In this document: positions 42,663 through 52,375 of the stretch, one piece after another
Layout: every line of letters begins with the position of its first letter
Position numbering within the stretch: position 1 is the stretch's first letter
Source: JAYQKL01 sp049889415
GTDB lineage: Bacteria; Pseudomonadota; Alphaproteobacteria; RS24
Length of the DNA: 64,000 nucleotides
NCBI GenBank assembly: GCA_049889415.1
Contig: JBMHDL010000010.1
Location: forward strand, 1-64,000
Direction: 5' to 3'
Notes under the pieces: model-generated
Seen by the model: only the letters and a program-made list of their open reading frames with translations
What the model was told of the DNA's origin: nothing
Databases searched by the model: none
Made by a program: the position numbers and the translations under genes

Positions 42663-43625
42663 TCAGTCTGCGCCTTGGGCCGCAAGCATCAGCTTGGCGC
42701 TTTCCGCGTCTTTTGCAATTTGGGCTTTCAAGGCGTCAAGAGAGTCAAATTTCTGCTCTGGCCGGATGAAGTCAATCAGGGCGACAGACAGCGTTTCGCC
42801 GTACACCATGGTATCAAAATCAAACAGGTGCACCTCAAGCCGTGGCGCAGGCGTGTCGAAACTGGGGCGGATGCCGAGATTGGCAACTCCGTCAAACTGT
42901 TTGCCGGCAAAGGCGCCGGTTTTGAATTCAGTCCGCACGGCATAAACCCCGAACAGGGGGAGGTGGTAATCGTCGAGATGAAGATTGGCGGTTGGAAAAT
43001 TGATGGTGCGTCCGCGCTCATCTCCGCGGGTAATTTCACTTTCCATGCGCCAGCTGTGCCCGAGCAGATTGGTGGCGTGGCGAATTTCTCCGCGCGTCAG
43101 ACATTCGCGGATGGCGGTGGATGAGTAGGGTCGTGCCCCCGGTTCCTGCGGCGTAACCGCCTCAAGAATGATGACCTCAAAGCCTTTTTCAGCGCCGTAG
43201 GATTTGAGCATGTCAGGCGTGCCGGCCCGGTTTTTGCCGAAGTGGAAATCATGGCCGACACAGACCGCCTTGGCGTCAAGCGCGGAAACGATGATGTCAT
43301 CAATGAAGGCGTCCGGCGACATGGACGCCATGTTTTTATCAAAAGTGAGTGCGACCGTATGGTCACCGCCAAAACTTTCGATCAACTCGGAACGGGTGAG
43401 TAGGCGTGTCAGTCTCAGTGAAGGCGCATGCGGGGCGAAAAACTGGCGGGGGTGAGGGTCAAACACCAAAACCGTCACGGGAACGCCGCCGAGGCTTTCA
43501 GCCTTGAGGCGCGCCTGTTCCAGAACCGCCTGATGCCCTTTGTGAACACCGTCGAAATTACCGATGACAACAACGCCATGCCGGCAGGCATCTGTCAGAG
43601 ACTCCAATGTACGATACAGGCTCAT
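42663..43625 (-). CDS. ribF: Bifunctional riboflavin kinase / FAD synthetase
   Basis: 320 residues. The N-terminal FMN adenylyltransferase domain has GNFDGVHKGHQAVLEQA (about residues 22-38). The C-terminal riboflavin kinase domain (about 185-310) has INFPTANLHL, GVANLGIRPSF and EVHLFDFD. It makes FMN and then FAD from riboflavin. It is 4 bases after the HAD gene and 12 bases before ileS. Confidence 0.96.
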   Translation of the reverse strand: MSLYRTLESLTDACRHGVVVIGNFDGVHKGHQAVLEQARLKAESLGGVPVTVLVFDPHPRQFFAPHAPSLRLTRLLTRSELIESFGGDHTVALTFDKNMASMSPDAFIDDIIVSALDAKAVCVGHDFHFGKNRAGTPDMLKSYGAEKGFEVIILEAVTPQEPGARPYSSTAIRECLTRGEIRHATNLLGHSWRMESEITRGDERGRTINFPTANLHLDDYHLPLFGVYAVRTEFKTGAFAGKQFDGVANLGIRPSFDTPAPRLEVHLFDFDTMVYGETLSVALIDFIRPEQKFDSLDALKAQIAKDAESAKLMLAAQGAD

Positions 43626-43629
43626 GCCG

Positions 43630-44496
43630 TTACCATACCAGATGTTTCAAGAAATAGCGCGCAAACGCATGGTGTTGCGATAAAAAATCCGCCGCCTCGG
43701 TCGGCGTTTCAGGCGGGTGATCCAAGGTTTCCGCCAACCCTCCGGTGATATAAAGCACGTCATAACCGGCTGCATTTGCACCTGGCACATCTGTTTTATG
43801 CCCGTCGCCAACAGCCAGAACCCGCGATTTTTCGACCCCTGTCAGTTTCGCAATTCGCGCAGCGGCAGTTTTATAAATCGGCAGGTAAGGCTTGCCGAGC
43901 CAGATAACCTCGCCCCCCATTTGTTCATAGATTTCCGCCAGGGCGCCGGCACAATACATGACCTTGTCACCGATTTGTACGACCCGGTCCGGATTGGCGC
44001 AGATCAGGGGCAGGTCATGATGGTGCCAGGTCTCGATGGCGGCGCGGTAATCTTCAGGGGTTTCCTCGGCATCATTGGCCATGCCGGTCAGCAGGATGAA
44101 ATCAGCCTGCTCGACGTCCACCAAAGGGATTTCAATGCCGGTAATCAGGTCGGTGTCCTTGTCCGCACCAACAAAATGACAGGCCTGCCCCTGTGCGGCC
44201 CGATCTATGAGCATATCGCGGGCGGCATCGCCAGAGGATAAAATATCATCATAGGCGGTGCGGGCCAGTTTAAGGGCATCAAGGCGTTTTTGCACGGTTG
44301 TGGCGGGGCGCGGGGCGTTGGTCAACAACACGACTTTGCCGCCGCTTTTGCGCCAGTCGGTCAAGGCTTGATTGACCCCGTCAAACAGAGACAGTCCGTT
44401 ATGAATGACACCCCAAACATCGCACAGCAATACATCGTAATCTGCGCGCAGTGCCTCAATGCCGGATATTTTTTCAGGGATAACCAAATCAGTCAT
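43630..44496 (-). CDS. HAD-superfamily class IIA hydrolase
   Basis: 288 residues. The HAD nucleophile motif is LLCDVWGVIHNG (about residues 22-33), with motif II VVLLTNAPRP and a C-terminal VLAVGDGHKTDVPGANAAGYD. The C2A cap places it among NagD-like phosphatases, in the branch commonly found next to ribF in alphaproteobacteria. The substrate is unknown; a sugar phosphate or FMN-related phosphatase is possible. It is first in a long minus-strand run and divergent from the SDR gene (79-base spacer). Confidence 0.9.
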   Translation of the reverse strand: MTDLVIPEKISGIEALRADYDVLLCDVWGVIHNGLSLFDGVNQALTDWRKSGGKVVLLTNAPRPATTVQKRLDALKLARTAYDDILSSGDAARDMLIDRAAQGQACHFVGADKDTDLITGIEIPLVDVEQADFILLTGMANDAEETPEDYRAAIETWHHHDLPLICANPDRVVQIGDKVMYCAGALAEIYEQMGGEVIWLGKPYLPIYKTAAARIAKLTGVEKSRVLAVGDGHKTDVPGANAAGYDVLYITGGLAETLDHPPETPTEAADFLSQHHAFARYFLKHLVW

Positions 44497-44575
44497 GAGC
44501 GCAAAATGCTCTATTTCTTGTTGAGTGGCAAGACGGAAGTGGATAAGGTTTCGAAAACATTACATGGGGGAAAAC

Positions 44576-45346
44576 ATGTCACTTTTTGATCTTACGGGTA
44601 AAACAGCCATCATTACGGGGGCCTCGCGGGGCATCGGGGAGGCGATTGCGCACCGCATGGCCGAGCATGGTGCCAATGTCGTGGTTTCCAGCCGCAAGGC
44701 TGCTGGCTGTGATGCCGTCACCGATGCCATTAACGACAAGTTTCCGGGCAAGGCTAAAACTGTGGTTGCCCATATCGGCGACAAGCAGGCCTTGCAAAAT
44801 CTGGTGGACGAAACCGTGGCGGCGTTTGGCGGGCTGGACATTCTGGTCTGCAACGCAGCTGTGAATCCGTATTTCGGGCCGTCGGAGCAATGCCCAGATG
44901 ATGCGTTTGATAAAATTCTGGAATGTAATGTCAAAGCCAATCACTGGCTTGCCAATATGTCAGTCCCGCATATGCGCGCGCGCGAAGGCGGCAGCATTAT
45001 CATTGTGTCTTCCATTGCCGGCCTTGTCGGTCAGGAAGTACTTGGAGCTTACGGTATCTCCAAAGCCGCGGATCTGGGTCTGGTGCGTAATCTTGCCGTC
45101 GAGCATGGCAAAAGCAATATCCGCGCCAATGCGATTGCACCGGGTCTGATCAAGACCTATTTCTCGCAGGCGCTTTGGGACAATGAAGAAATTCTTGAGC
45201 GTTCCGTCGCCGGCGCGCCGTTGAAACGCATTGGCCATGTCGATGAAATAGCCGGAGCCGCCGTATTCCTGGCAAGTTCCGCTGGCACGTTCATGACCGG
45301 CCAGACCATGGTGATTGATGGCGGAGAAACCATCGCTCATATTTAG
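44576..45346 (+). CDS. Short-chain dehydrogenase/reductase
   Basis: 256 residues from the ATG at 44576, which has GGGGGAAA just upstream; longer in-frame starts are poorer. A classical SDR: cofactor motif TGASRGIGEAIAHRMAE, NAAVNPYFG, the catalytic Ser in VSSIAGLVG, the YxxxK pair in YGISKAAD, and a C-terminal TGQTMVIDGG. It is an NAD(P)-dependent oxidoreductase of the FabG-like type with unknown substrate. It is a single gene closed by a terminator shared with groL. Confidence 0.93.
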   Translation: MSLFDLTGKTAIITGASRGIGEAIAHRMAEHGANVVVSSRKAAGCDAVTDAINDKFPGKAKTVVAHIGDKQALQNLVDETVAAFGGLDILVCNAAVNPYFGPSEQCPDDAFDKILECNVKANHWLANMSVPHMRAREGGSIIIVSSIAGLVGQEVLGAYGISKAADLGLVRNLAVEHGKSNIRANAIAPGLIKTYFSQALWDNEEILERSVAGAPLKRIGHVDEIAGAAVFLASSAGTFMTGQTMVIDGGETIAHI

Positions 45347-45376
45347 CGGCGTTTTGTAAACAGCTTTTCGGGCATG

Positions 45377-45413
45377 AAAAAACCCGCCCCTTTTATGGGG
45401 CGGGTTTCTTTTG
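45377..45413. terminator. Bidirectional terminator between the SDR gene and groL
   Basis: AAAAAACCCGCCCC-tttta-GGGGCGGGTTTCTTTT: an 8-bp GC stem extended by A/T arms, with T-runs on both strands, placed between the two convergent stop codons. Confidence 0.92.
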
Positions 45414-45438
45414 GCGTTTCGCCGACATGACGGCTGAT

Positions 45439-47079
<1,641 letters not shown>

Positions 47080-47105
47080 TTTTCTGTCTCTCTATGTTTA
47101 CTGGG

Positions 47106-47393
47106 TTAGCCGATAATGCCGAGAATGTCGGACTCTTTCATAATCAGCAGTTCTTCACCATCCAGGGTAATTTCAGTGCCGGACCATTTGCCAAACAGGA
47201 TTTTATCCTTTGGCTTAACGTCAAGCGGCGTAACCGTACCATCATCGGCGCGTGACCCACTGCCGACGGCAACGATAACGCCTTCCGACGGTTTTTCCTG
47301 AGCGGTGTCCGGAATGATGATGCCACCGGCTGTTTTGGTGACCTCTTCAACGCGACGTACGAGGACGCGATCATGTAAGGGGCGGAAAGTCAT
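47106..47393 (-). CDS. groES: Co-chaperonin GroES
   Basis: 95 residues from the ATG at 47393, preceded by GGAGG at 7 bases; a longer in-frame start at 47414 is rejected. It shows TFRPLHDRVLVRRVE, the mobile loop TAGGIIIPDTAQEKPSEG and GTEITLDGEELLIMKESDI. It caps GroEL. Confidence 0.98.
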   Translation of the reverse strand: MTFRPLHDRVLVRRVEEVTKTAGGIIIPDTAQEKPSEGVIVAVGSGSRADDGTVTPLDVKPKDKILFGKWSGTEITLDGEELLIMKESDILGIIG

Positions 47394-47814
47394 TTTGTCT
47401 CCTCCAATGTCCAATCCGTAATGGATGGGTGTGTTAATTTATGAGCCGCATGTCAGGCCCATGTTTCAGGGCTTTACCATGCTCCACGCATCACATAAGT
47501 GGCGGTCCTCAGAGTTTCAAGGGGAAAATCCAGAAAAAAGGATTTTTTTTTGACAAAATAAATGAAATCATTGAAAAAATCTTTTTCCTATTGAATTTAT
47601 TGAACTTTATGGGCTTGAGGTCAGAGTTGAATTTTGTAAATTTTCAACTGTGCGGACCGCATGTTGGCGTTAATCGGTCCTGAGGTTTATCCCACCTACC
47701 TTTGGCTGGTCATCGTCCAACGGCTGCGTATCGGTTCGCCGGTGCGCAGCCATGTTTTTGGTTATGTATTTAGTCTTGCGCTTAATCATGTGCTCAGTCA
47801 TGTGCTGGCAGGGC
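47394..47814. other. Intergenic region upstream of groES
   Basis: 421 bases between the groES start and the end of the TauE gene. It holds the heat-shock promoter at 47492-47521, an AT-rich tract (about 47520-47620) and a short 12-base direct repeat TCATGTGCT (47786 and 47798). No CIRCE element was found. Short frames on the plus strand here have no protein character. Confidence 0.6.
47492..47521 (-). promoter_or_regulatory. Candidate RpoH (sigma-32) promoter of groESL
   Basis: On the minus strand CTTGAAA is followed by CTTATGTG, with 18 bases between CTTG and CTTAT. This fits the alphaproteobacterial heat-shock pattern CTTG-N17/18-CYTAT. It would start transcription near 47485, giving a groES leader of about 90 bases. 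Together with the absence of CIRCE, control would be by sigma-32 rather than HrcA. Confidence 0.65.
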
Positions 47815-48582
47815 TTAATTCATCAAAAGTATGGTGCCGCGCAGGATGAAAGTCAGTCCGACGGCAGCCATAATTCTCCCAGTCCAGATAAAAAAATCGG
47901 TGTCCGTCATGGCGTCGAGAATTATTTTTCCAAGCCTTGTGCCGAGAACGGAGAAAATCATACAACCCGCAAGCACCCATAGCGCCGGCCAGACCGCCTC
48001 GCCTGTCGGCGCAAAGGTCTCGGCCAGATATCCGTAGAAAAAGATTTTGATGATATGGGCAATCACTTGTGTCATGGCTTTGCTGGCGACAACCTCATGG
48101 CGGGTCAGACCACTGCGTTGGAAAAACACGTCAAGCAAGGGGCCGGCTACGCCGGCGACAAGATTTGTCGTGCCGATCAACACCCCGCATACAGGTGCCA
48201 TATATGGGCGGGTGATGTCGAGGCGCAGTCCGACCGGCAGTGCATAGGCTATAAATGGCAGGGAACCCAAACACAGATATACAATTGCCGGGGAGGGACG
48301 GTCAAAGCTGGTGACAAGATACACAAACAGGGCGACGGCGCCGCAACTGCCCAACAGATAACCGCGGATGACGTCCCACCGCACCGCCTCACGGTTGAGC
48401 CAGGCGCGGTAACTGTTGGAGGTCAACTGAATTAGGCCGTGCAGTACCATGGTCGCGCTGACCGACAGAACTGCCGTCAACAGGCCCATCAAAATCATGC
48501 CGCCGGTCATGCCAAAAATGCCCGACATGGCGGCCGTGAACAGGGTTCCGGCCCAGATGACAATGAGCGCTATGGCGCTCAT
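47815..48582 (-). CDS. TauE/SafE-family membrane permease
   Basis: 255 residues with eight predicted helices in two halves, each beginning with a glycine-rich motif: GIFGMTGGMILMGLL in the first and GTTNLVAGVAGPLLDVFF in the second. This is the TauE/SafE (DUF81) fold, linked to export of sulfite, sulfoacetate and other organic anions. Its ATG overlaps the hisG stop by 4 bases, so it is coupled to histidine synthesis genes. The substrate is not evident. Confidence 0.88.
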   Translation of the reverse strand: MSAIALIVIWAGTLFTAAMSGIFGMTGGMILMGLLTAVLSVSATMVLHGLIQLTSNSYRAWLNREAVRWDVIRGYLLGSCGAVALFVYLVTSFDRPSPAIVYLCLGSLPFIAYALPVGLRLDITRPYMAPVCGVLIGTTNLVAGVAGPLLDVFFQRSGLTRHEVVASKAMTQVIAHIIKIFFYGYLAETFAPTGEAVWPALWVLAGCMIFSVLGTRLGKIILDAMTDTDFFIWTGRIMAAVGLTFILRGTILLMN

Positions 48583-49544
48583 ACGAGCGCTCCGGCCAGT
48601 TTTTCAAACATTTCGTTGCGGGGGGAGAAAACAAAATCCGGCTTGGAAACAGACAATCCAATCTGCTTGGCTGCCAGAAACTCAGCCAGGGTTTGCAATT
48701 CCGACCGGTTGATCAGCGCGGTCACAAAGTGGCCGTCATCCGTTACTGAGACATTGACCGTCACGGCACCGAACCCCCTGAGTTCATCCGGCAAAATGCC
48801 CCCGGCGCCGGCATTGAATTTCACCTCCAGCATATCGGCGGCATTTCTGAACGCCGCAAGCCGCGCCAGGATCTGTTTAGCGGCACCCCGAGCTTCGGGT
48901 GACCAGTCCGCCGTCAAGGACGCAGCGAGATTGGCTTGACTTTTCAAGATGACGCCATCCTCGGGTACGCGCAGGTCATTGGCGGCCAGCGTTGCGCCGG
49001 TTGAGGTGATGTCGACAATCAGTTCCGCAGCACCGCTGGCGGGCGCACCCTCCGTGGCCCCGAAGCTGGTGACAATCTGGATGTCCTGCACATTATGGGC
49101 GGCAAAATAATCCGTGGTGAGGTGGATGTATTTGGTCGCTACGCGCATCAGCTGGCCGTTTTGAATCCTGAAATCGGACGCAACCTCTGCCAGGTCGGCC
49201 ATTGTGGCGACATCGACCCAGCCATTGGGGATGGCGACCACCACATCGGCGTGGCCGAAGCCGAGCGGCATGACGAGTTGGATGGAGCTATCCAGATCCG
49301 GCACCTCCTCGCGCAACAAATCCTCGCCGGTGATGCCGAAATGCACAGAGCCATCGCGCAGGCGTGCGGCGATTTCGCTGGCCGACAGATAGGAGATCTC
49401 GACCGCGTCAATGCCCGCCAATCTGCCGGTATAGCCGCGTGCGCCGGCACGCTTGAGCGTCATGCCTGCTCGGTCGAAAATTTCGGCGGATTTTTCTTCC
49501 AGCCGGCCCTTGGACGGCACGGCGATGATCAAAGGGTGGGTCAT
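48579..49544 (-). CDS. hisG: ATP phosphoribosyltransferase, catalytic subunit
   Basis: 321 residues. The N-terminal part is HisG: IAVPSKGRLEEKSAEIFDRAG, ITGEDLLREE and ELIVDITSTGATLAAN, the phosphoribosyl-binding signature near residue 180. It catalyses the first step of histidine biosynthesis. The length exceeds the short HisZ-dependent form (about 210). About 100 extra C-terminal residues (FGAVTVNVSVTDDGHF, ISKPDFVF-like end) have no clear assignment. It overlaps hisZ and the permease gene by 4 bases on each side. Confidence 0.93.
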   Translation of the reverse strand: MTHPLIIAVPSKGRLEEKSAEIFDRAGMTLKRAGARGYTGRLAGIDAVEISYLSASEIAARLRDGSVHFGITGEDLLREEVPDLDSSIQLVMPLGFGHADVVVAIPNGWVDVATMADLAEVASDFRIQNGQLMRVATKYIHLTTDYFAAHNVQDIQIVTSFGATEGAPASGAAELIVDITSTGATLAANDLRVPEDGVILKSQANLAASLTADWSPEARGAAKQILARLAAFRNAADMLEVKFNAGAGGILPDELRGFGAVTVNVSVTDDGHFVTALINRSELQTLAEFLAAKQIGLSVSKPDFVFSPRNEMFEKLAGALV

Positions 49545-50722
49545 GAGCCGTCTCCTTGTTTCACCTGTTGTCCTGCTTGCCGGGTTGCCGCCTCCTGCAT
49601 TCGCTCAACAGCAATTGCCCCGCCAACGGCCGGGATTTGATGCGGCGCCCCAAGGCTTTGAACCAGATCATCGTAGCGCCCGCCTGATGCGATGACTTTG
49701 CGCGGGCCGAGTTCTGGCACCTCAATTTCAAAGCTCAGACCGGTGTAATAGCGCATGCGCGAAGTGTTGACGGGGTTGGTGACAAACCATTCTGCCGGCA
49801 CGCCCGTCTCAGAGGTGGCGCGGCTGATGAAGCGGTCCGCCTGGGCCAATGTCTGCTCATCCGCGGCCTGTGACGCCTGCTTAGGCTCTTGCCGGGCCAG
49901 AAGGTCATTCAGTTTCTGCTTGTCGGCCAGCCGCCGACGGATAGCTTGACCGCTGCGGCCAGCAATCATCGCATCCGGACTGGGGGGGATGATGGTGTCA
50001 AGTCGCGCCTGCGGGGTCAGCACGGCGGTGTTTCCGTCATTTCCGGCGGCAGCGCTGACGACAACCTTGAACCTGATCACCCCGGCTGACTGAATGACAG
50101 TGAGAAGGCGGGTTAGCACCTCAATATCATCCTCAAGGGCGGCATCTCCGGTTTTGCCGTTGATGATTTCCAAGCCCATTTGGGTAAATTCTTCCGGCTT
50201 GCCGGCGCCGCGCGGCTGATAGCGGAATGCCGTGCCCTGGTAACACAGGCGCGCTTCGTCATACCGGCCGGTCTGCACGTAATCCAGAACCGTCGGAAGG
50301 GTCAGATCGGGGCGTAGGCAAAGCTCCTCCCCGCCCGGATCGGTAAAGCGGTAAAGCCGGCGCTGCATTTCCGCCCCCATGCGGTTGATAAACGGGGCGC
50401 TGGGCTGCAAAATCGCGGTTTCAACTTGTTGATAGCCGGCGGCAAGCCAGCCTGCGAGCTGGTCACGTTCTGCCATAACCGGATTGTCATAACGGAAATG
50501 GCGTGGAACAGCGCGGGATGTCCCGCCAAAAATGCTGTCGTCAACCACCAGTCCCGAGGCTTCACAGGCTTTGGCAAGCGCGTAGTGTTTGGCGGCCGGG
50601 AATCCGTCACGGCGATAATTGGAAATGGCTGACGCGCCGACACCTAGCATGTCAGCCACTTTTTTGGTGCCGCCAAGAGCGTCAATAATTTCGGCAGGTG
50701 ATGTTAACATGGTCGGTCCCAT
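49541..50722 (-). CDS. hisZ: HTH-HisZ fusion: ATP phosphoribosyltransferase regulatory subunit with N-terminal DNA-binding domain
   Basis: 393 residues. Residues about 5-65 are a Cro/CI-type helix-turn-helix: IIDALGGTKKVADMLGVG then ASAISNYRRDGFPAAKHYAL. From about residue 75 a HisZ domain follows, related to HisRS catalytic cores: ETAILQPSAPFINRMG, LCLRPDLTLPTVLDYV, the motif-2-like YQGTAFRYQP, and RMRYYTGLSFEIEVP with ASGGRYDDLVQSLG. HisZ activates HisG and carries histidine feedback. No separate start with a ribosome site is seen for the HisZ part. The start may be the ATG at 50722 or the one at 50710 (GGGA 6 bases upstream). Three palindromes precede the gene. Confidence 0.88.
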   Translation of the reverse strand: MGPTMLTSPAEIIDALGGTKKVADMLGVGASAISNYRRDGFPAAKHYALAKACEASGLVVDDSIFGGTSRAVPRHFRYDNPVMAERDQLAGWLAAGYQQVETAILQPSAPFINRMGAEMQRRLYRFTDPGGEELCLRPDLTLPTVLDYVQTGRYDEARLCYQGTAFRYQPRGAGKPEEFTQMGLEIINGKTGDAALEDDIEVLTRLLTVIQSAGVIRFKVVVSAAAGNDGNTAVLTPQARLDTIIPPSPDAMIAGRSGQAIRRRLADKQKLNDLLARQEPKQASQAADEQTLAQADRFISRATSETGVPAEWFVTNPVNTSRMRYYTGLSFEIEVPELGPRKVIASGGRYDDLVQSLGAPHQIPAVGGAIAVERMQEAATRQAGQQVKQGDGS

Positions 50723-50756
50723 TCATAAGTTCAATTGGGGTTACCATGAAACAAAA

Positions 50757-50814
50757 TTCATGTAAATTGAAAAATATCCATTATTCAATTTATTTGAAGT
50801 TCATATTATTTGAA
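50757..50814. promoter_or_regulatory. Array of three TTCAW-N5-TTGAA palindromes upstream of hisZ
   Basis: Three 15-bp sites: 50757-50771 (TTCAT-gtaaa-TTGAA), 50784-50798 (TTCAA-tttat-TTGAA, perfect symmetry) and 50800-50814 (TTCAT-attat-TTGAA). They fill the short hisS-hisZ spacer, where the promoter of hisZ-hisG-tauE should lie. A possible minus-strand -35/-10 pair, TTGAAT-N17-TTACAT, overlaps sites one and two. The obvious candidate binder is the HTH domain of the HisZ fusion, which would give autoregulation. Confidence 0.7.
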
Positions 50815-50825
50815 ATAAGGCTATT

Positions 50826-52310
50826 TTAGTCAAGAATTTTCAGAATTTCTTTAGAAAGTTCATTTTTCTTGATTTCAAATTGGGCGTGAGCTGAGGCCCG
50901 CCATTCGGCATTATCCGAAATTTCAGCTGATTTGACTTTTCCAAGCTCCAGATCCTTGACCGTTACAACCCCTTTGGCGCGTTCATCTTCGCCTTCCATG
51001 ACGACCAGCCGGGCCTGCCGGTTGTCGGCATAGCGCAGCTGGGCTTTCATGCCGCTGTCGCCCATATACATTTCTGCGCGGATGCCGTCTTTGCGAAGAT
51101 GATGAACCATTTTGGCGGTATCCGTGATCATCTTTTTATCCATGACCAGCACCACAACCAGCGGGTCGGGTGCAGCACTGTCTTGACGGCCGAGCAGGGT
51201 TAGGGCGGCGGCCAGTCTGCTGACACCGATGGAGATGCCGGTGGCCGGTATCTCGACCCCTTTGAAACGCTTGACAAGGTCGTCATAGCGTCCGCCGCCG
51301 CCGACGGCGCCGAAGCGGGTCAGTGTGCCGTCCTCATTTTCAGCCTCAAAGGTCAGCTCAATCTCAAAAACCGGCCCAGTATAATACCCCAGTCCCCGAA
51401 CCACGGAGGGGTCGAAGGCGATCCGTTCGGCGCCATAGCCCAGCCCGTCAAGCATTGCATCCATGGCCCGCAATTCTTCAACACCAGCCAGGCCAACGTC
51501 ACTGTCGGCGACCAGTTCCGCCAGTCTATCAAGAACCTCAGAGCGTGTCGTTCCACCGCACTCGATAAAGCTGATAATGCTGTCGGCAGATGCGTCATCA
51601 AGGCCTGCGCCTTTGGTAAAATCACCGCTTTCATCCTTGCGACCCTCACCAAGCAGCTGGCGTACCCCGTCAGAGCCGAGCCGATCGAGCTTGTCCATGG
51701 CACGCAGGACAGTCAACCGGCGGTTTTCATAATCCGCTTGTGCGGCATCCAGACCAATGCCCTCAAGTACGCCGTCTAGGATTTTGCGGTTGTTGACGCG
51801 GATGACATAATCGCCGCGCGCAATGCCCAATGCCTCCATGCAGTCGGCGGCCATGGCGCAAATTTCGCTGTCCGCCTGTTGGCCGCCTGCGCCGACCGTA
51901 TCGGCGTCAAATTGCAGGAACTGCCGGAACCGCCCGGGGCCGGGCTTTTCATTGCGGAACACAAAACCGGACTGATAGCGGCGGAACGGTTTCGGTAAAC
52001 GGTCGTAATGTTCGGCAACATAACGCGCCAATGGTGCTGTCAGGTCATAGCGTAGACTCAGCCATTGGCCGTCATCATCTTCCAATGCGAAGACGCCTTC
52101 ATTCGGACGGTCTTCATCGGGCAGGAATTTGCCGAGAGCGTCGGCATACTCGAAAGCGGAGGTGTCAAGGGCGTCAAAGCCATAGGATTCATAGACTGCT
52201 GCAATGGTGTTGATCATGCTCGACTGCAGAGCAAGCTCCTCGCCAGCCATATCCCGCATGCCGCGCGGAATGCGCGCCTTTGGTTTAAAAGTTTTCTGTT
52301 TTTTGCCCAT
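50826..52310 (-). CDS. hisS: Histidyl-tRNA synthetase
   Basis: 494 residues, class II synthetase. It has PRGMRDMAGEELALQ, motif 2 with FRNEKPGPGRFRQFLQFDAD, the HisRS-specific VRGLGYYTGPVFE and GGGGRYDDLVKRF, and a C-terminal anticodon-binding domain (about 395-494). It lies directly upstream of hisZ and hisG on the same strand, joining tRNA charging and biosynthesis of histidine in one locus. Confidence 0.97.
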   Translation of the reverse strand: MGKKQKTFKPKARIPRGMRDMAGEELALQSSMINTIAAVYESYGFDALDTSAFEYADALGKFLPDEDRPNEGVFALEDDDGQWLSLRYDLTAPLARYVAEHYDRLPKPFRRYQSGFVFRNEKPGPGRFRQFLQFDADTVGAGGQQADSEICAMAADCMEALGIARGDYVIRVNNRKILDGVLEGIGLDAAQADYENRRLTVLRAMDKLDRLGSDGVRQLLGEGRKDESGDFTKGAGLDDASADSIISFIECGGTTRSEVLDRLAELVADSDVGLAGVEELRAMDAMLDGLGYGAERIAFDPSVVRGLGYYTGPVFEIELTFEAENEDGTLTRFGAVGGGGRYDDLVKRFKGVEIPATGISIGVSRLAAALTLLGRQDSAAPDPLVVVLVMDKKMITDTAKMVHHLRKDGIRAEMYMGDSGMKAQLRYADNRQARLVVMEGEDERAKGVVTVKDLELGKVKSAEISDNAEWRASAHAQFEIKKNELSKEILKILD

Positions 52311-52375
52311 GTGATGACCTTTACCTGTCCTGCGTTGTCGTAATCCATAGCCCCTGTTTTGGCAAGAACTCCGTG

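Noticed and set aside
41997..43124. 375-codon plus-strand frame opposite ileS and ribF
   Set aside because: Fully antisense to two well-supported genes and without recognisable motifs.
47786..47806. Two copies of TCATGTGCT at a 12-base period
   Set aside because: Only two short copies, no further array; not enough for a functional repeat.
47394..47814. CIRCE element or small genes upstream of groES
   Set aside because: No TTAGCACTC inverted repeat; plus-strand frames here are short, low in protein character and overlap the promoter.
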